A DNA stretch of 42,274 bases from an uncultured Acetatifactor sp. (GCA_910587755.1 CAJUNZ010000004.1:14117-56390); one strand, 5' to 3'; shown: positions 7,244-15,762, counted from the first letter of the stretch. Notes: generated from the letters alone by a model not told the origin. A program made the numbers and translations.

Positions 7244-8908
7244 TTATTCTTCTGTACTCTCCTGACCGGATTCCACCAGATACACATCCAGGTTCGTGCT
7301 CCTGGTCAGATGTGAGGCGCTGAGAGTCCTTCCCGTTTCCCTCTCGAAAAAGGCCAGCGCTTCTGAGAGATAGCCCTCATAGAGATACAGAACAAACTCT
7401 CCCTCCTTCAGTTTCTGTGCAGCCTCCCGATCCGCCTGGGTGTGCTCCTGGGTCAGAAAACAGATCTGTTCCGGGATAATCCAGTCATAATAGGAATAGA
7501 CCCCCACCGTAGGGCCGTAAACCACCCAGGGAATCCCGCTGTGCTCCTTCAGCAGCGCCACATCTTTTTCCGGGTGGAACAGGTAGGCAACTCCCCTTCC
7601 GCCGTCAATGACGAGAAGTTCCCCCGCCAGAACCAGCGCTCCCAGCACGCACGCCCCAATATATCCCGCCAGCTTCTGCCTCCCCTGGATTTTTCCCCTG
7701 GGAATAAGTTCCCCCAGCACAAGCACGCCTCCCCAGGCCCCACACAGCGCTATAATGGTGTACACACACCACAGATAGCGCTCCTCCCAGGCGTCCGGCA
7801 TGGTAAAACAGACGATGATCTGATAGAACTGCGCCGCCAGTACCACCAGGGCCAGGCCTGCCGCCTGCAGGTTTTCCTTCCTTCTGAACAGCACAAAGAT
7901 TCCTCCCCCTATACAGCCAAAGAGGAGAGAAAGCCCCAGGGCGGCGGGCACCTTTTCCCCAAACAGGGAGACGGACATCCTCTGATATCCCCATAAAATC
8001 TGTTCCCACTTTTCTGCGGAGAAATCAAAAAGAGAATTCAGTGCCGTCTGTCCCTTTCCCTTGTTCAGGTTCCACCTGCAGTAGGGAAACACATAGATTG
8101 TCGTCAGGATGGACAGCAGGAAATTCCCCACCCAGGCCGCCACATGGCGAAACTCCCATGCGCTCCAGAATCTCTTGCCGCAGCGTCTCAGGGCGGACAG
8201 CAGCAGCCAGCCGCAGAACAGGGCGGCGGTGGCGGCATAAAAAATCCAATAGTCATAATGGGTCAGGAATCCGGCAAGACTGGACCCGTAAAGCCCCAGA
8301 AATATCCACGGGGACATTCTGCCCTGCCGGGCGTCCCGCAAAGTCCTCAGCGCACAGAGCAGCAGCAGACCCTCCGCCAGAAGAAGCATCATGTACATTC
8401 TCAGAACCGTTGCCTGTTCTATCATCAGACGGTTCACAACACATGTGAAAAACATCAGACTTCCCGACAGAAAATCCCTTCCCGTCAGCCGCCGGAACAC
8501 GCCATATCCCAGTCCCAGAAACAGCAGGTAAAACACAAGATTGATCCAGAGGCCAATCCAGATTGACCCGCTGCCTTTAAAGAAAAAGAAAGAGACAATG
8601 CGGAAGAGCCAGAAATACAGGGGCACATGGTCATTATACAGAAGCACCATAATATTCTCCAGGTTCAGCTCCTCCGAATCGGCCGCGAAAAAAGCTTCCA
8701 CATCCGCCCCTGTCATCCACTCCCCTGTATAGACCGCAGGCCAGTCCTGCTCGAAGCCATTGGATGACTCATAGGTATAGATCTCGTCACAAAACCAGAC
8801 TTCTTTCTTCCCTCCCCAGTAAAAAAAGGAGGCTGCTCCCACAGCCAGCAGCACAAAGCCAATCCAAAAAGCCCTCCACTGTCTCTTTCCTGTCCCTGTA
8901 AAATCCAT
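7244..8908 (-). CDS. polytopic membrane glycosyltransferase, GT-C-like
   Basis: A 554-residue integral membrane protein with about ten hydrophobic segments and a soluble C-terminal part (from about residue 440). The first extracytoplasmic loop contains FCDEIYTYE (D41, E42), placed as the catalytic acidic motif of GT39/GT83-type lipid-linked sugar transferases. Conserved-looking segments NDHVPLYFWLFRI and LTHYDYWIFY also match that architecture. It would transfer a sugar from a polyprenyl-phosphate donor to a surface glycan or protein; the acceptor is unknown. The start at 8908 has AGGAGA upstream. It follows the polysaccharide deacetylase gene on the same strand after about 250 bp that contain a 13-bp hairpin. 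Confidence 0.75.
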   Translation of the reverse strand: MDFTGTGKRQWRAFWIGFVLLAVGAASFFYWGGKKEVWFCDEIYTYESSNGFEQDWPAVYTGEWMTGADVEAFFAADSEELNLENIMVLLYNDHVPLYFWLFRIVSFFFFKGSGSIWIGLWINLVFYLLFLGLGYGVFRRLTGRDFLSGSLMFFTCVVNRLMIEQATVLRMYMMLLLAEGLLLLCALRTLRDARQGRMSPWIFLGLYGSSLAGFLTHYDYWIFYAATAALFCGWLLLSALRRCGKRFWSAWEFRHVAAWVGNFLLSILTTIYVFPYCRWNLNKGKGQTALNSLFDFSAEKWEQILWGYQRMSVSLFGEKVPAALGLSLLFGCIGGGIFVLFRRKENLQAAGLALVVLAAQFYQIIVCFTMPDAWEERYLWCVYTIIALCGAWGGVLVLGELIPRGKIQGRQKLAGYIGACVLGALVLAGELLVIDGGRGVAYLFHPEKDVALLKEHSGIPWVVYGPTVGVYSYYDWIIPEQICFLTQEHTQADREAAQKLKEGEFVLYLYEGYLSEALAFFERETGRTLSASHLTRSTNLDVYLVESGQESTEE

Positions 8909-9032
8909 ATCCGCGCCGTCTCCTATTTTCTCTCACATTTTTCCTGCCCCTGCCAGGCCCGTTTTCCGTCTTCAAAAGACAGCCCCCAATGTCCACACAG
9001 GCCAAAATTCATACAGTCTTTAACAGCACGAA

Positions 9033-9070
9033 TCCTCCCCATGACAACCAAAACGGCGTCATGGGGAGGA
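9033..9070. repeat. 13-bp perfect inverted repeat between deacetylase and glycosyltransferase genes
   Basis: TCCTCCCCATGAC (9033-9045) and GTCATGGGGAGGA (9058-9070) form a perfect stem with a 12-nt loop. Neither flank has a T-run, so it is not a standard intrinsic terminator. It may stabilise or process the deacetylase transcript end. Confidence 0.75.
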
Positions 9071-9157
9071 ACTGGCCCTGCTGTCTGTGCCATATACTCC
9101 TGTGCAGCAATCCCGGGACTGTCTTCCCGGCCCCGCAGAAACTTTGAAATCCCACCC

Positions 9158-10636
9158 CTAAAAATGGATCGGATCCACCTCCGGGGTCAGAGGTTCCATT
9201 TTGTACTCCGGAAAACTGTCCAGAAGCTCCTCCAGGCACTGGGTGGTATTGTACAGAATGTCGTGGGCAAGCATTACCACCCTTTTGCGCCCCATAACAC
9301 TGTTTCTGGCATTCTGCAGCAGCTTCTCCGGCGTGGTGTTCCTGGCCGCATCCTCCAGGCTGGCATTCCAGTCAAAATAGATAAAGCCCCTGGACTCCAT
9401 CTCCTGGATAATATCCTCATAAACGGCTTTATTATAGGAATTAATGCTGCCGCCGGGAAAACGGAACAGCACCACCTCCACCCCCGTGACCTCATACACC
9501 GTGTCATAAGCCTTCTGAAAATCTTCCAGATAGCTGTCCACGCTGGCATACAGGTCCTCGTACACATGACGGTTGCAGTGAATTCCTATGGTATGCCCCT
9601 CCTCCACAATCCTCCGGGCCACCTCAGGATGTTTGTTCACATTTTCTCCCACCAGGAAAAAAGTGGCCTTAATGCCCTTTTCCTTCAGAATATCCAGTAC
9701 CGCCGTGGTATTTTCTTCAGAGGGGCCATCATCAAATGTCAGGTACATGGTCTTGGGGTTAAAATAGTAGTCAACCCCCTGGGCTATGCCCGCGGCCAGA
9801 TTTTCCTGATACTCCTCCCCCATAACCGTCACCCACTCCTGGTCATTGGCCGCAAATCCGGCCTCCACCAGACAGAAAGGTATGGACACTCCCGGCGCCC
9901 TGTCGCTCTCCCCGGCTTCCCGCACCTGTCTGTCCCGGGTCCCTGTCCCATCCACAGCGCCTCCCTGCACCAGCCTGGCCAGGCGCCGGCCGTCCTCCAA
10001 TCCCTGAGGATAAAAAGTTTCAATGCCGGTCATGGCGCTCTCAGACTGGGCGCAGGCGTTAGGCCGGATGCCGATATAGATATCCGCCCCCGCTGCAGCC
10101 GAGACATCCTCACCCCCAAGAAGCAGAGTCTTAAATCCCATCTCCTGGAGCTTTACTTCCAGGCGGGCGGCAATCTCCCTGCCCACCTGGCTCTCCGTCA
10201 CACCTCCGCTGCCAGTGTCCTCCACAGCCCCGCCGTACCCGGGAACTATGGCTACCACAGGCACTCCTGCCGCCTCCGGCTCAGGTGTGGGCTGTTGCGT
10301 GGGCTGTTCCTGGGGCTGGGGTTCGGGCTCCGGTTTCTCCAAAGCCTGCACTATGTTGACGCTGCCCACATCCAGAGGGCTCCCGGGCACTTCCTCCGGC
10401 AGCTTCTCCGCCATCAGCTCCACCACTTCTCCCTGGGGCCGGGAATCCACCAGCAGGTAGATTCCGCAGAGGCATGCACCCAGCAGGGATGCTGCTGCCA
10501 GACCCAGGGCTGCTGCCTTAAACCCTCTGCGGGTCCTGCGTCTCTTCATATGTCTTCCGGCCCTGCTGTCACAGGGCCTCACCCTGACCAGCCTTACCTC
10601 TCCGGGATATCCCCTTCTGCCGCCTCCAACGTACAT
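9158..10636 (-). CDS. NodB polysaccharide deacetylase fused to an amidase-like domain
   Basis: A 492-residue membrane-anchored protein: N-terminal basic stretch, one membrane segment (about 40-65), a Pro/Glu/Gln linker, an amidase_3-like domain (about 127-292) and a NodB deacetylase domain (about 295-490). The deacetylase motifs are complete: TFDDG (catalytic and metal Asp), HCNRH (zinc His pair), RFPGG, FDWN and MLAHD. In the amidase part the usual PGHGG reads PGYGG and the zinc His of SIHxNA reads IGIRPNA. Two of three zinc ligands are therefore lost, although VEAGF keeps its Glu. I chose the ATG at 10636 because AAGAAGGAG sits six bases upstream. Likely role: N-deacetylation of peptidoglycan or another surface glycan, with the amidase domain acting as a binder. 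Confidence 0.85.
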   Translation of the reverse strand: MYVGGGRRGYPGEVRLVRVRPCDSRAGRHMKRRRTRRGFKAAALGLAAASLLGACLCGIYLLVDSRPQGEVVELMAEKLPEEVPGSPLDVGSVNIVQALEKPEPEPQPQEQPTQQPTPEPEAAGVPVVAIVPGYGGAVEDTGSGGVTESQVGREIAARLEVKLQEMGFKTLLLGGEDVSAAAGADIYIGIRPNACAQSESAMTGIETFYPQGLEDGRRLARLVQGGAVDGTGTRDRQVREAGESDRAPGVSIPFCLVEAGFAANDQEWVTVMGEEYQENLAAGIAQGVDYYFNPKTMYLTFDDGPSEENTTAVLDILKEKGIKATFFLVGENVNKHPEVARRIVEEGHTIGIHCNRHVYEDLYASVDSYLEDFQKAYDTVYEVTGVEVVLFRFPGGSINSYNKAVYEDIIQEMESRGFIYFDWNASLEDAARNTTPEKLLQNARNSVMGRKRVVMLAHDILYNTTQCLEELLDSFPEYKMEPLTPEVDPIHF

Positions 10637-10810
10637 ACCGCACTCCTTCTTCCTTTGCATGAATCCAAATGCATTACTTTTCAAAAACACAGCTCCTTCA
10701 CAGCCGCTTCATCCAGTATATGGGGCAGCCTCATCAAATTAACATATTATTTGTATCCGGGTTTCATCATTTTTCCATCATAATTGCATCATAGGACGGG
10801 AAGCCCCTTC

Positions 10811-11635
10811 TCACCTGGAGATCTTCAGGTAAAGCTCGTTGATGCCCTCATAAAATCCCACCGTCACCACCGTGCTTCCCTCCTCCATCCCTGTGAAGGT
10901 AAACTTCTTGAAATAGGGAGTGCTCTCCGACAGAGGGTTGGTATTCTCATACTCCTGGGGCTTTCCCAGCCCCATGTACTCCGCCCAGGCAGAAACCATG
11001 CCCTCCACATCCACCTGCTCCCAGGAAATTGCCGGCACACGCACATAAAATTCATAGACCTTTCCCGTATCCGCATCCACATAGGCGTCCAGAAGACAGT
11101 TTTCCTTCCGGGCATTCTGCTTGCCGGAATTTAAACTGATCTTCCATACCAGCACATTGTTCCTGGGCTCCGGCACATCAATGGCGGAATACAGTTCCGC
11201 ACTGTAGGAGGGCGCCTCCAGAGGCTTCACTTCCTCCGGCAGGATTCCCAGATCCTTCAGCTCCTGTAACCCCTGATTGCACAGATCAATGCCCCTCTGG
11301 GCCGGCACTTCCTGTCCCGATGTGTCTTTCCGGTTCTCCACAAAAGCATAAGTGCCCGTCAGATCCTGGTAATCCAGCTCCGTCCTGGTCACGGCGCTCA
11401 GGTCGCTCTCGGGCAGGATCCGGTTGTTCAGGCATTTGGAGAGGATATAGACCTTTTCGTTGCTTCCCAGGGAGTAGCGGTATCCTTCCGTTCCCAGCTC
11501 CGTCTCCTCCCACTGGATCCGGCTGATAATCCCCCCGTCCCTGTACCGGGCCAGTTCTTCCGGCCCCCACACTGCCAGACCCACAATCACCACCGCCACA
11601 GGGATCAACAGGAGACTGATCTTCTTCGCTCTCAT
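10811..11635 (-). CDS. membrane-anchored accessory protein of the two-component operon
   Basis: A 274-residue protein with one N-terminal membrane anchor (ISLLLIPVAVVIVGLAVW) and an extracytoplasmic domain. The C-terminal half includes DAYVDADTGKVYEFYVRV, a strand-turn-strand pattern like PepSY-type or YycH/YycI-type domains. Its ATG overlaps the histidine-kinase stop (ATGA), so it is translationally coupled to it. By analogy with other kinase-linked accessory proteins it may modulate the sensor from outside; this is inference. I do not recognise an exact family. Confidence 0.65.
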   Translation of the reverse strand: MRAKKISLLLIPVAVVIVGLAVWGPEELARYRDGGIISRIQWEETELGTEGYRYSLGSNEKVYILSKCLNNRILPESDLSAVTRTELDYQDLTGTYAFVENRKDTSGQEVPAQRGIDLCNQGLQELKDLGILPEEVKPLEAPSYSAELYSAIDVPEPRNNVLVWKISLNSGKQNARKENCLLDAYVDADTGKVYEFYVRVPAISWEQVDVEGMVSAWAEYMGLGKPQEYENTNPLSESTPYFKKFTFTGMEEGSTVVTVGFYEGINELYLKISR

Positions 11636-13056
11636 GCTTCCTTCACTCCATTCCCCTCCTGCCTGTCAGGCACCACAAAACTGATGCAGGTCCCCTGGCC
11701 CACCTGACTGCGGATCTGCAGCTCACTTCCGTGGAGACGCAGAATCTCCGCACACAGCGCCAGTCCCAGGCCCGCACCGTTCCTGCTGCGGGAGCGGGAT
11801 TTATCCACCATATAGAAGGCCTCCGTCACCTTCTGCAGTTCCTCCTGGGGAATTCCCACGCCCTGGTCCTCCACCTGGAAGCAGTACCCCTCCGCAGCCT
11901 TCCTGCCGGACACCTTCACCAGCCCTCCCTCCCGGGAAGCCTTGCAGGCATTGTCCACCAGGTTCAGGAGAACGGATTTCAGCAGATTTACCTCTGCCCA
12001 CACCGTCCCTTCCTGGAAAGAAAAGCGCAGTTCCTGCTGCCTGTGCTCAGCATACATGTCTTCCAGGTAGGTAGAAAATATCTTAGTCTCCACCGGCTGA
12101 AGCTCCACTCTCTCCCGCTTGGTGACAATAATGTCCAGAAGACGCAGAGACATATTTTCAAGCCTCTTTCCCTCTGTGTAAATATAGTTGGAAGAGAGAA
12201 AGTGTTTCTCCTCATCCAGTTTCCGCGACCGCAGCAGATCCGCATAGCCGATAATCGCGGTCAGGGGGGTCTTCAGCTCATGGGCAAAGGCGGCAATGAA
12301 ATCCTCCCGGGCTCTCACTTCCTCCTTCAGCTCCCCGATGGTTCCCTCCAGCACATTGGCCATACTGTTAAAATCCATGGTCAGCTGTCCCAGCTCATCG
12401 CTGCTGACCTGACTTGCACGATAACTGTAGTCACCTGCCGCCATCTTCCGGGTGGCCTGAGCCAGAAGCCGGATGGGCTTGGTGAGCCAGGTACAGATCA
12501 AAAACATGACCACGGTGCTGATCAGCAGCATGGCCAGCGTCACCCGCCTGTACACGGCGAATCCCTGCGTGCGCTCCTCAAAAACTTCCGTCACATCCTC
12601 CAGAGTCTCCAGATACAGATTCCGATCCAGGGTATTGATCATAATACCGGTGTGTATGTAGTAATGTTCCCCCAGGGGTATCACCTGCCAGGTTCTGGTG
12701 TTCTCCAGGATCTGCTGAAGAAGAGAGGTGTCCTCCGGAAAGCCCACGCTGGCATAGAGCACCTTTTTCTCTTCATTGGACAGCCGTAGGAAACGCCCCG
12801 AACCCTGGCCGCTGCTCTCCAGCTTGGATCCGATCTGCTCCACCGCGGCATCCTGAAGCACATTGTACTTGGTAGGAATGTTCAGTGCCGCCGTCTCAAA
12901 GGCAAACTGAAGAATACTGCTGTCGTCCAGGGCCTTGCCCACCTCCCGTTCCAGGGACGTCCTAAACACGGAGTCCACAAAAAGGTAGCCGCTGAGCCCA
13001 AAGGCCACCGCCATGATAATCACGGTCCACAGCAGAATTTTGTTTAAAAACTTCAT
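11632..13056 (-). CDS. sensor histidine kinase (HAMP, HisKA, HATPase)
   Basis: A 474-residue kinase. There are membrane segments at about 8-28 and 172-190, with an extracytoplasmic sensor between them. A HAMP domain (about 191-243), the phosphoacceptor box FAHELKTPLTA (H259), the N-box LLNLVDNACKA, the G1 box VEDQGVGIP and the G2 box NGAGLGLAL follow. The frame extends upstream into regulator sequence, but the true start is the ATG at 13056, one base after the regulator stop (TGATATG). It is expected to phosphorylate the neighbouring response regulator. The signal is unknown; cell-envelope state is likely given the secreted and glycan-modifying neighbours. Confidence 0.93.
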   Translation of the reverse strand: MKFLNKILLWTVIIMAVAFGLSGYLFVDSVFRTSLEREVGKALDDSSILQFAFETAALNIPTKYNVLQDAAVEQIGSKLESSGQGSGRFLRLSNEEKKVLYASVGFPEDTSLLQQILENTRTWQVIPLGEHYYIHTGIMINTLDRNLYLETLEDVTEVFEERTQGFAVYRRVTLAMLLISTVVMFLICTWLTKPIRLLAQATRKMAAGDYSYRASQVSSDELGQLTMDFNSMANVLEGTIGELKEEVRAREDFIAAFAHELKTPLTAIIGYADLLRSRKLDEEKHFLSSNYIYTEGKRLENMSLRLLDIIVTKRERVELQPVETKIFSTYLEDMYAEHRQQELRFSFQEGTVWAEVNLLKSVLLNLVDNACKASREGGLVKVSGRKAAEGYCFQVEDQGVGIPQEELQKVTEAFYMVDKSRSRSRNGAGLGLALCAEILRLHGSELQIRSQVGQGTCISFVVPDRQEGNGVKEA

Positions 13057-13057
13057 A

Positions 13058-13711
13058 TCAAATCTCCAGGCGATAACCGATCTTGTACACCGCCACCAGA
13101 TTCTCTTCCCAGCCCATCTTCCTGCGAAGCCGCTGCACATGCAGATCCAGAGTCCGGCTGTCCGCCATATACTCATCCCCCCAGACCTTCTCGTACAGGT
13201 TCTCCCGGAAAAGGGCAATATTTTTATTCTTTATAAACAGAAGAAGCAGACCATACTCTTTGTTGGTAAGCACCACCTGCCTGCCTCCCTTTGTCACCGT
13301 CCGCGCTTCCACGTCCACCACCACGTCTCCCGCCGTGAGGATGCTCTCCGTCTTATTGTAGCGCCGCAGCACCACTTCCACCCTTGCTATCAGTTCCACC
13401 ACGTCAAAAGGCTTTACCAGGTAGTCCTCCGCCCCAAGCTTCAGCCCCTTGACCCTGTCCTTGACCTCATGCCTGGCCGTGATGAAAATTACCGGGATCT
13501 TCAGAGGTCTGATGTACTCCATAATATCGTACCCATCCGCCCCCGGCAGCATCACATCCAGAAGTACCAGATCAAAGTTCTCCGCCTCGATCAGGTCGAT
13601 GGCCTCCAGACCGTCCTGTATGGATTTACACTGGTAGCCCACCGCCGACAGGTTCATGTCGATCAGGTCGCAAATGGATTTCTCATCATCCACAATCAGT
13701 ATTTTGATCAT
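13058..13711 (-). CDS. OmpR-family response regulator
   Basis: A 217-residue regulator: receiver domain with acidic pocket VDDE, phosphorylatable D52 in LLDVMLPGADG, the conserved T/A position in FITARH and K100 in LVKPF. A winged-helix DNA-binding domain (about 125-217) contains LTNKEYGLLLLF and RTLDLHVQRLRRKMG. The start is the ATG at 13711, which overlaps the stop of the FG-GAP gene (ATGA), so it is coupled to that gene. A longer upstream frame is FG-GAP sequence in another frame. Cognate to the following kinase. Confidence 0.94.
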   Translation of the reverse strand: MIKILIVDDEKSICDLIDMNLSAVGYQCKSIQDGLEAIDLIEAENFDLVLLDVMLPGADGYDIMEYIRPLKIPVIFITARHEVKDRVKGLKLGAEDYLVKPFDVVELIARVEVVLRRYNKTESILTAGDVVVDVEARTVTKGGRQVVLTNKEYGLLLLFIKNKNIALFRENLYEKVWGDEYMADSRTLDLHVQRLRRKMGWEENLVAVYKIGYRLEI

Positions 13712-14814
13712 TCCTCTTTCGGCCACCCCCAGTACTCCCTGATGATATCCACAAGTGCCCCCACCGTGTCCTCCTCCGTGCACTGATGGGCTTCACTAAA
13801 TTCCAGATCCTCCGAAAAACCGTCCGTCCTCTGGTAATATATGGAACATTTCATGTCCACCATAAGCTTACCATCCGGGCCTGTATAGCTGTATCTGGCC
13901 AGTACCAGGATGTCTTTCAGGCCATCCCCGTCCAGATCCTTGCATGTCATTCCCTTCAGGGCATAGAGATTGTCGTAATCCCCCATAGGCTGAAAGCTCC
14001 ACACAATATAGCCCTGCTCATTTACCAGGTAAATCATAAAAATATCATATTCCGCCATGCGCATAACGCCCGGCACCACCTGGAGCTTTCCCTGCTTTTC
14101 AAACTTCCGGGTGTAGTGCTGCTCCTGGATGATCTGGAAGCCGTTCTCCACAAGCTCCTCCAGAGTCTTTGCCGTGTACAGCACCTCGGTGGAGGAGCCG
14201 TCCCGCACATAGGAAGTGATAAAATCCACGCTTTTGTTCATGCTGAAGCGGTTGATCTTGTCCGAGATCCTCCAGTCACGGAAGAATTCTCCCTCTTTCT
14301 GGAAGAGCACGTCTCCGATCTTGTAGCTTCTGCCCGCATATTCTCCCTGGGTGTTCTCACAGTCCGTGATCAGTACAATGTCCGTCAGACCGTCCCCGTC
14401 CACATCCTGAAAGGAGACTGCGGCAATACCCTTGACAGGCTGTTCCAGCTGTCCGGAATATTTGTAGTTGGTCTCCAGCTGGTCTGTTCTGTACAGCACG
14501 TTTCCTTCACTGTCCGCTATCAGAATGGCAAGCCTGTGATACTCCTGGTCCATAATCGGAAGAAAAGTCACTTCCTCCTGCCCAAAAGTCTCAAGCAGCA
14601 CCGGAAAGCTCTGCTCCTCTATGAGCGTAAAACGGCTCCCGCTGATATCCTTCACGGTCTCAATGGCCTCCAGGCTCTCCTGATAAGATTCATATCTCTG
14701 AACCAGCAGCGTGATCTTCTCGCTCTGCGCTGCTGCCCGGACCGGTAACAGAAAAAAGCCGCTCACACAGACCGCCCAGAAAGACGGCATCCACGAAATA
14801 TGTCTTCTCTTCAC
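13708..14814 (-). CDS. secreted FG-GAP/VCBS-repeat calcium-binding protein
   Basis: A 368-residue exported protein with an N-terminal signal (SFWAVCVSGFFLLPVRAAAQ). Two Asp-rich EF-like calcium loops, DVDGDGLTDI (mid-protein) and DLDGDGLKDI (C-terminal), lie within beta-propeller-type FG-GAP repeats. I assign a GTG start at 14814 because AAAGGAGG is six bases upstream; the longer frame opens with TTG inside that site. It is the first gene of an overlapping set with the response regulator, kinase and anchored accessory protein. That makes it a candidate extracellular ligand-binding or sensory component, which is inference. Confidence 0.78.
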   Translation of the reverse strand: MKRRHISWMPSFWAVCVSGFFLLPVRAAAQSEKITLLVQRYESYQESLEAIETVKDISGSRFTLIEEQSFPVLLETFGQEEVTFLPIMDQEYHRLAILIADSEGNVLYRTDQLETNYKYSGQLEQPVKGIAAVSFQDVDGDGLTDIVLITDCENTQGEYAGRSYKIGDVLFQKEGEFFRDWRISDKINRFSMNKSVDFITSYVRDGSSTEVLYTAKTLEELVENGFQIIQEQHYTRKFEKQGKLQVVPGVMRMAEYDIFMIYLVNEQGYIVWSFQPMGDYDNLYALKGMTCKDLDGDGLKDILVLARYSYTGPDGKLMVDMKCSIYYQRTDGFSEDLEFSEAHQCTEEDTVGALVDIIREYWGWPKEE

Positions 14815-14954
14815 TGCCAGCCTCCTTTTCAAGCCTGGTTCCTGTGTCCAGGCTTCTGTGGCTAAACTCCTCAGGAGCTGCGGAAAATTTTCCTGCAGTC
14901 CTTACCGCCTGCAGATCAAGTATATCCCATAAATGCATCATTTTTGCTTCAAAT

Positions 14955-15017
14955 ACCCAGGGCAGGCATTTCCAGATACTTCCCGCCCACATCTATTATA
15001 AATCAACTGCCCTGGGT
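14955..15017. repeat. 11-bp inverted repeat in a divergent intergenic region
   Basis: ACCCAGGGCAG (14955-14965) and CTGCCCTGGGT (15007-15017) are perfect complements 41 bp apart, followed on the plus strand by TTTT. It lies in the gap between the FG-GAP operon and the marR promoter. It could be a regulator-binding dyad or part of a leader RNA for the FG-GAP transcript. The rest of 14815-15079 shows no gene. Confidence 0.55.
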
Positions 15018-15079
15018 TTTGCAATGTCCGAATCCTTTTTCTTTCTTAATGTTTTATTTGTTTTTTATGATTCTTTTCC

Positions 15080-15130
15080 TTGACTTTTGTACGATTTCAT
15101 ACTATACTCCTTCATGTACGATTTCATACT
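15080..15130 (+). promoter_or_regulatory. marR promoter with duplicated operator
   Basis: TTGACT (15080-15085), 17-bp spacer, TATACT (15103-15108). The 16-mer TGTACGATTTCATACT occurs twice, at 15088-15103 and 15115-15130, 27 bp apart. The first copy fills the spacer and touches the -10; the second covers the predicted start of transcription. Each copy is an imperfect dyad (GTACGA-TT-TCATAC, five of six pairs), the form expected of a MarR dimer site. Confidence 0.85.
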
Positions 15131-15164
15131 TGTTTCATTATTAAATCAGCAGCTTGAAGCGCAG

Positions 15165-15269
15165 GTACCGGCACTGGAACATTTACAGAAATATCAGCCG
15201 GAATAGCATACTATAATCAGGCTCGGAGCGCAGGTGCCTCTCAAGGGCACCGCAGCGCAGTGCCGGTAC
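15165..15269 (+). promoter_or_regulatory. structured 5' leader of the marR-MATE transcript
   Basis: About 175 nt separate the predicted transcription start from the marR ATG. GTACCGGCACTG (15165-15176) is exactly complementary to CAGTGCCGGTAC (15258-15269), closing a long hairpin. Inside it, GGTGCC (15233-15238) pairs with GGCACC (15246-15251). The outer 3' arm ends shortly before the AGGAG of marR. I match it to no known riboswitch class. A TATAAT at 15212-15217 could be a second promoter, but no good -35 is present. Confidence 0.5.
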
Positions 15270-15289
15270 TGGAATAGGAGACATATATT

Positions 15290-15733
15290 ATGGAAATTCA
15301 TTTGACAGCGGGACTGAAGCGTTTTAATTACCTGGCAGGCGAAATTGACGCCGCATACCACGAAGCCGCCCTGAGGCTTGGCCTGTCCGACAGCGCCATG
15401 CAGGTTCTGTACGCCATATGCAACAAGGGAGAGTCCTGTCCCCTGAACGAGATCTGCAGACTCTCCGGCCTCAGCAGACAGACCATCAACTCCGCCCTGC
15501 GCAAACTGGAGACGGAAGGCATCCTCTATCTGGAGGCGCTGAGCGGCAGAAAGAAAAGGGCCTGCCTGACGGCTCAGGGAAAAGAACTGGCCCAGCGCAC
15601 CGTGGCACACCTGATGGAGATTGAGAACAGCATCCTGGACTCCTGGCCGGAAGCCCAAAGAGAACAATACCTGGATTCCATGCAGAAATATCTGACCGCA
15701 TTCAGGGAAAAAATAAAAGAACTGTCCACCTGA
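15290..15733 (+). CDS. MarR-family transcriptional regulator
   Basis: A 147-residue winged-helix repressor. The dimerisation helices (1-30 and 105-147) flank a DNA-binding domain with LNEICRLSGLSRQTINSALR as helix-turn-helix and LEALSGRKKRACLTAQGKEL as wing. ATG at 15290 with AGGAG upstream. It is followed after 29 bp by a MATE exporter, the usual arrangement for a drug-responsive local regulator. The two operator copies in its own promoter imply autoregulation of both genes. The ligand is unknown. Confidence 0.92.
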   Translation: MEIHLTAGLKRFNYLAGEIDAAYHEAALRLGLSDSAMQVLYAICNKGESCPLNEICRLSGLSRQTINSALRKLETEGILYLEALSGRKKRACLTAQGKELAQRTVAHLMEIENSILDSWPEAQREQYLDSMQKYLTAFREKIKELST

Positions 15734-15762
15734 CCATTGCCATATACAAAAAGGAGGCTATC

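Noticed and set aside
9041..10783. 580-codon plus-strand frame opposite the deacetylase
   Set aside because: Antisense of a gene with full NodB motifs; composition is low in acidic residues and unlike a protein.
13057..13218. Upstream extension of the histidine-kinase frame by 54 codons
   Set aside because: It reads through the response-regulator gene in another frame; the ATG at 13056 begins the membrane anchor and directly follows the regulator stop.
15212..15217. TATAAT as a second marR promoter
   Set aside because: No -35 at suitable spacing; TTTACA is 24 bp upstream, and no extended -10 is present.
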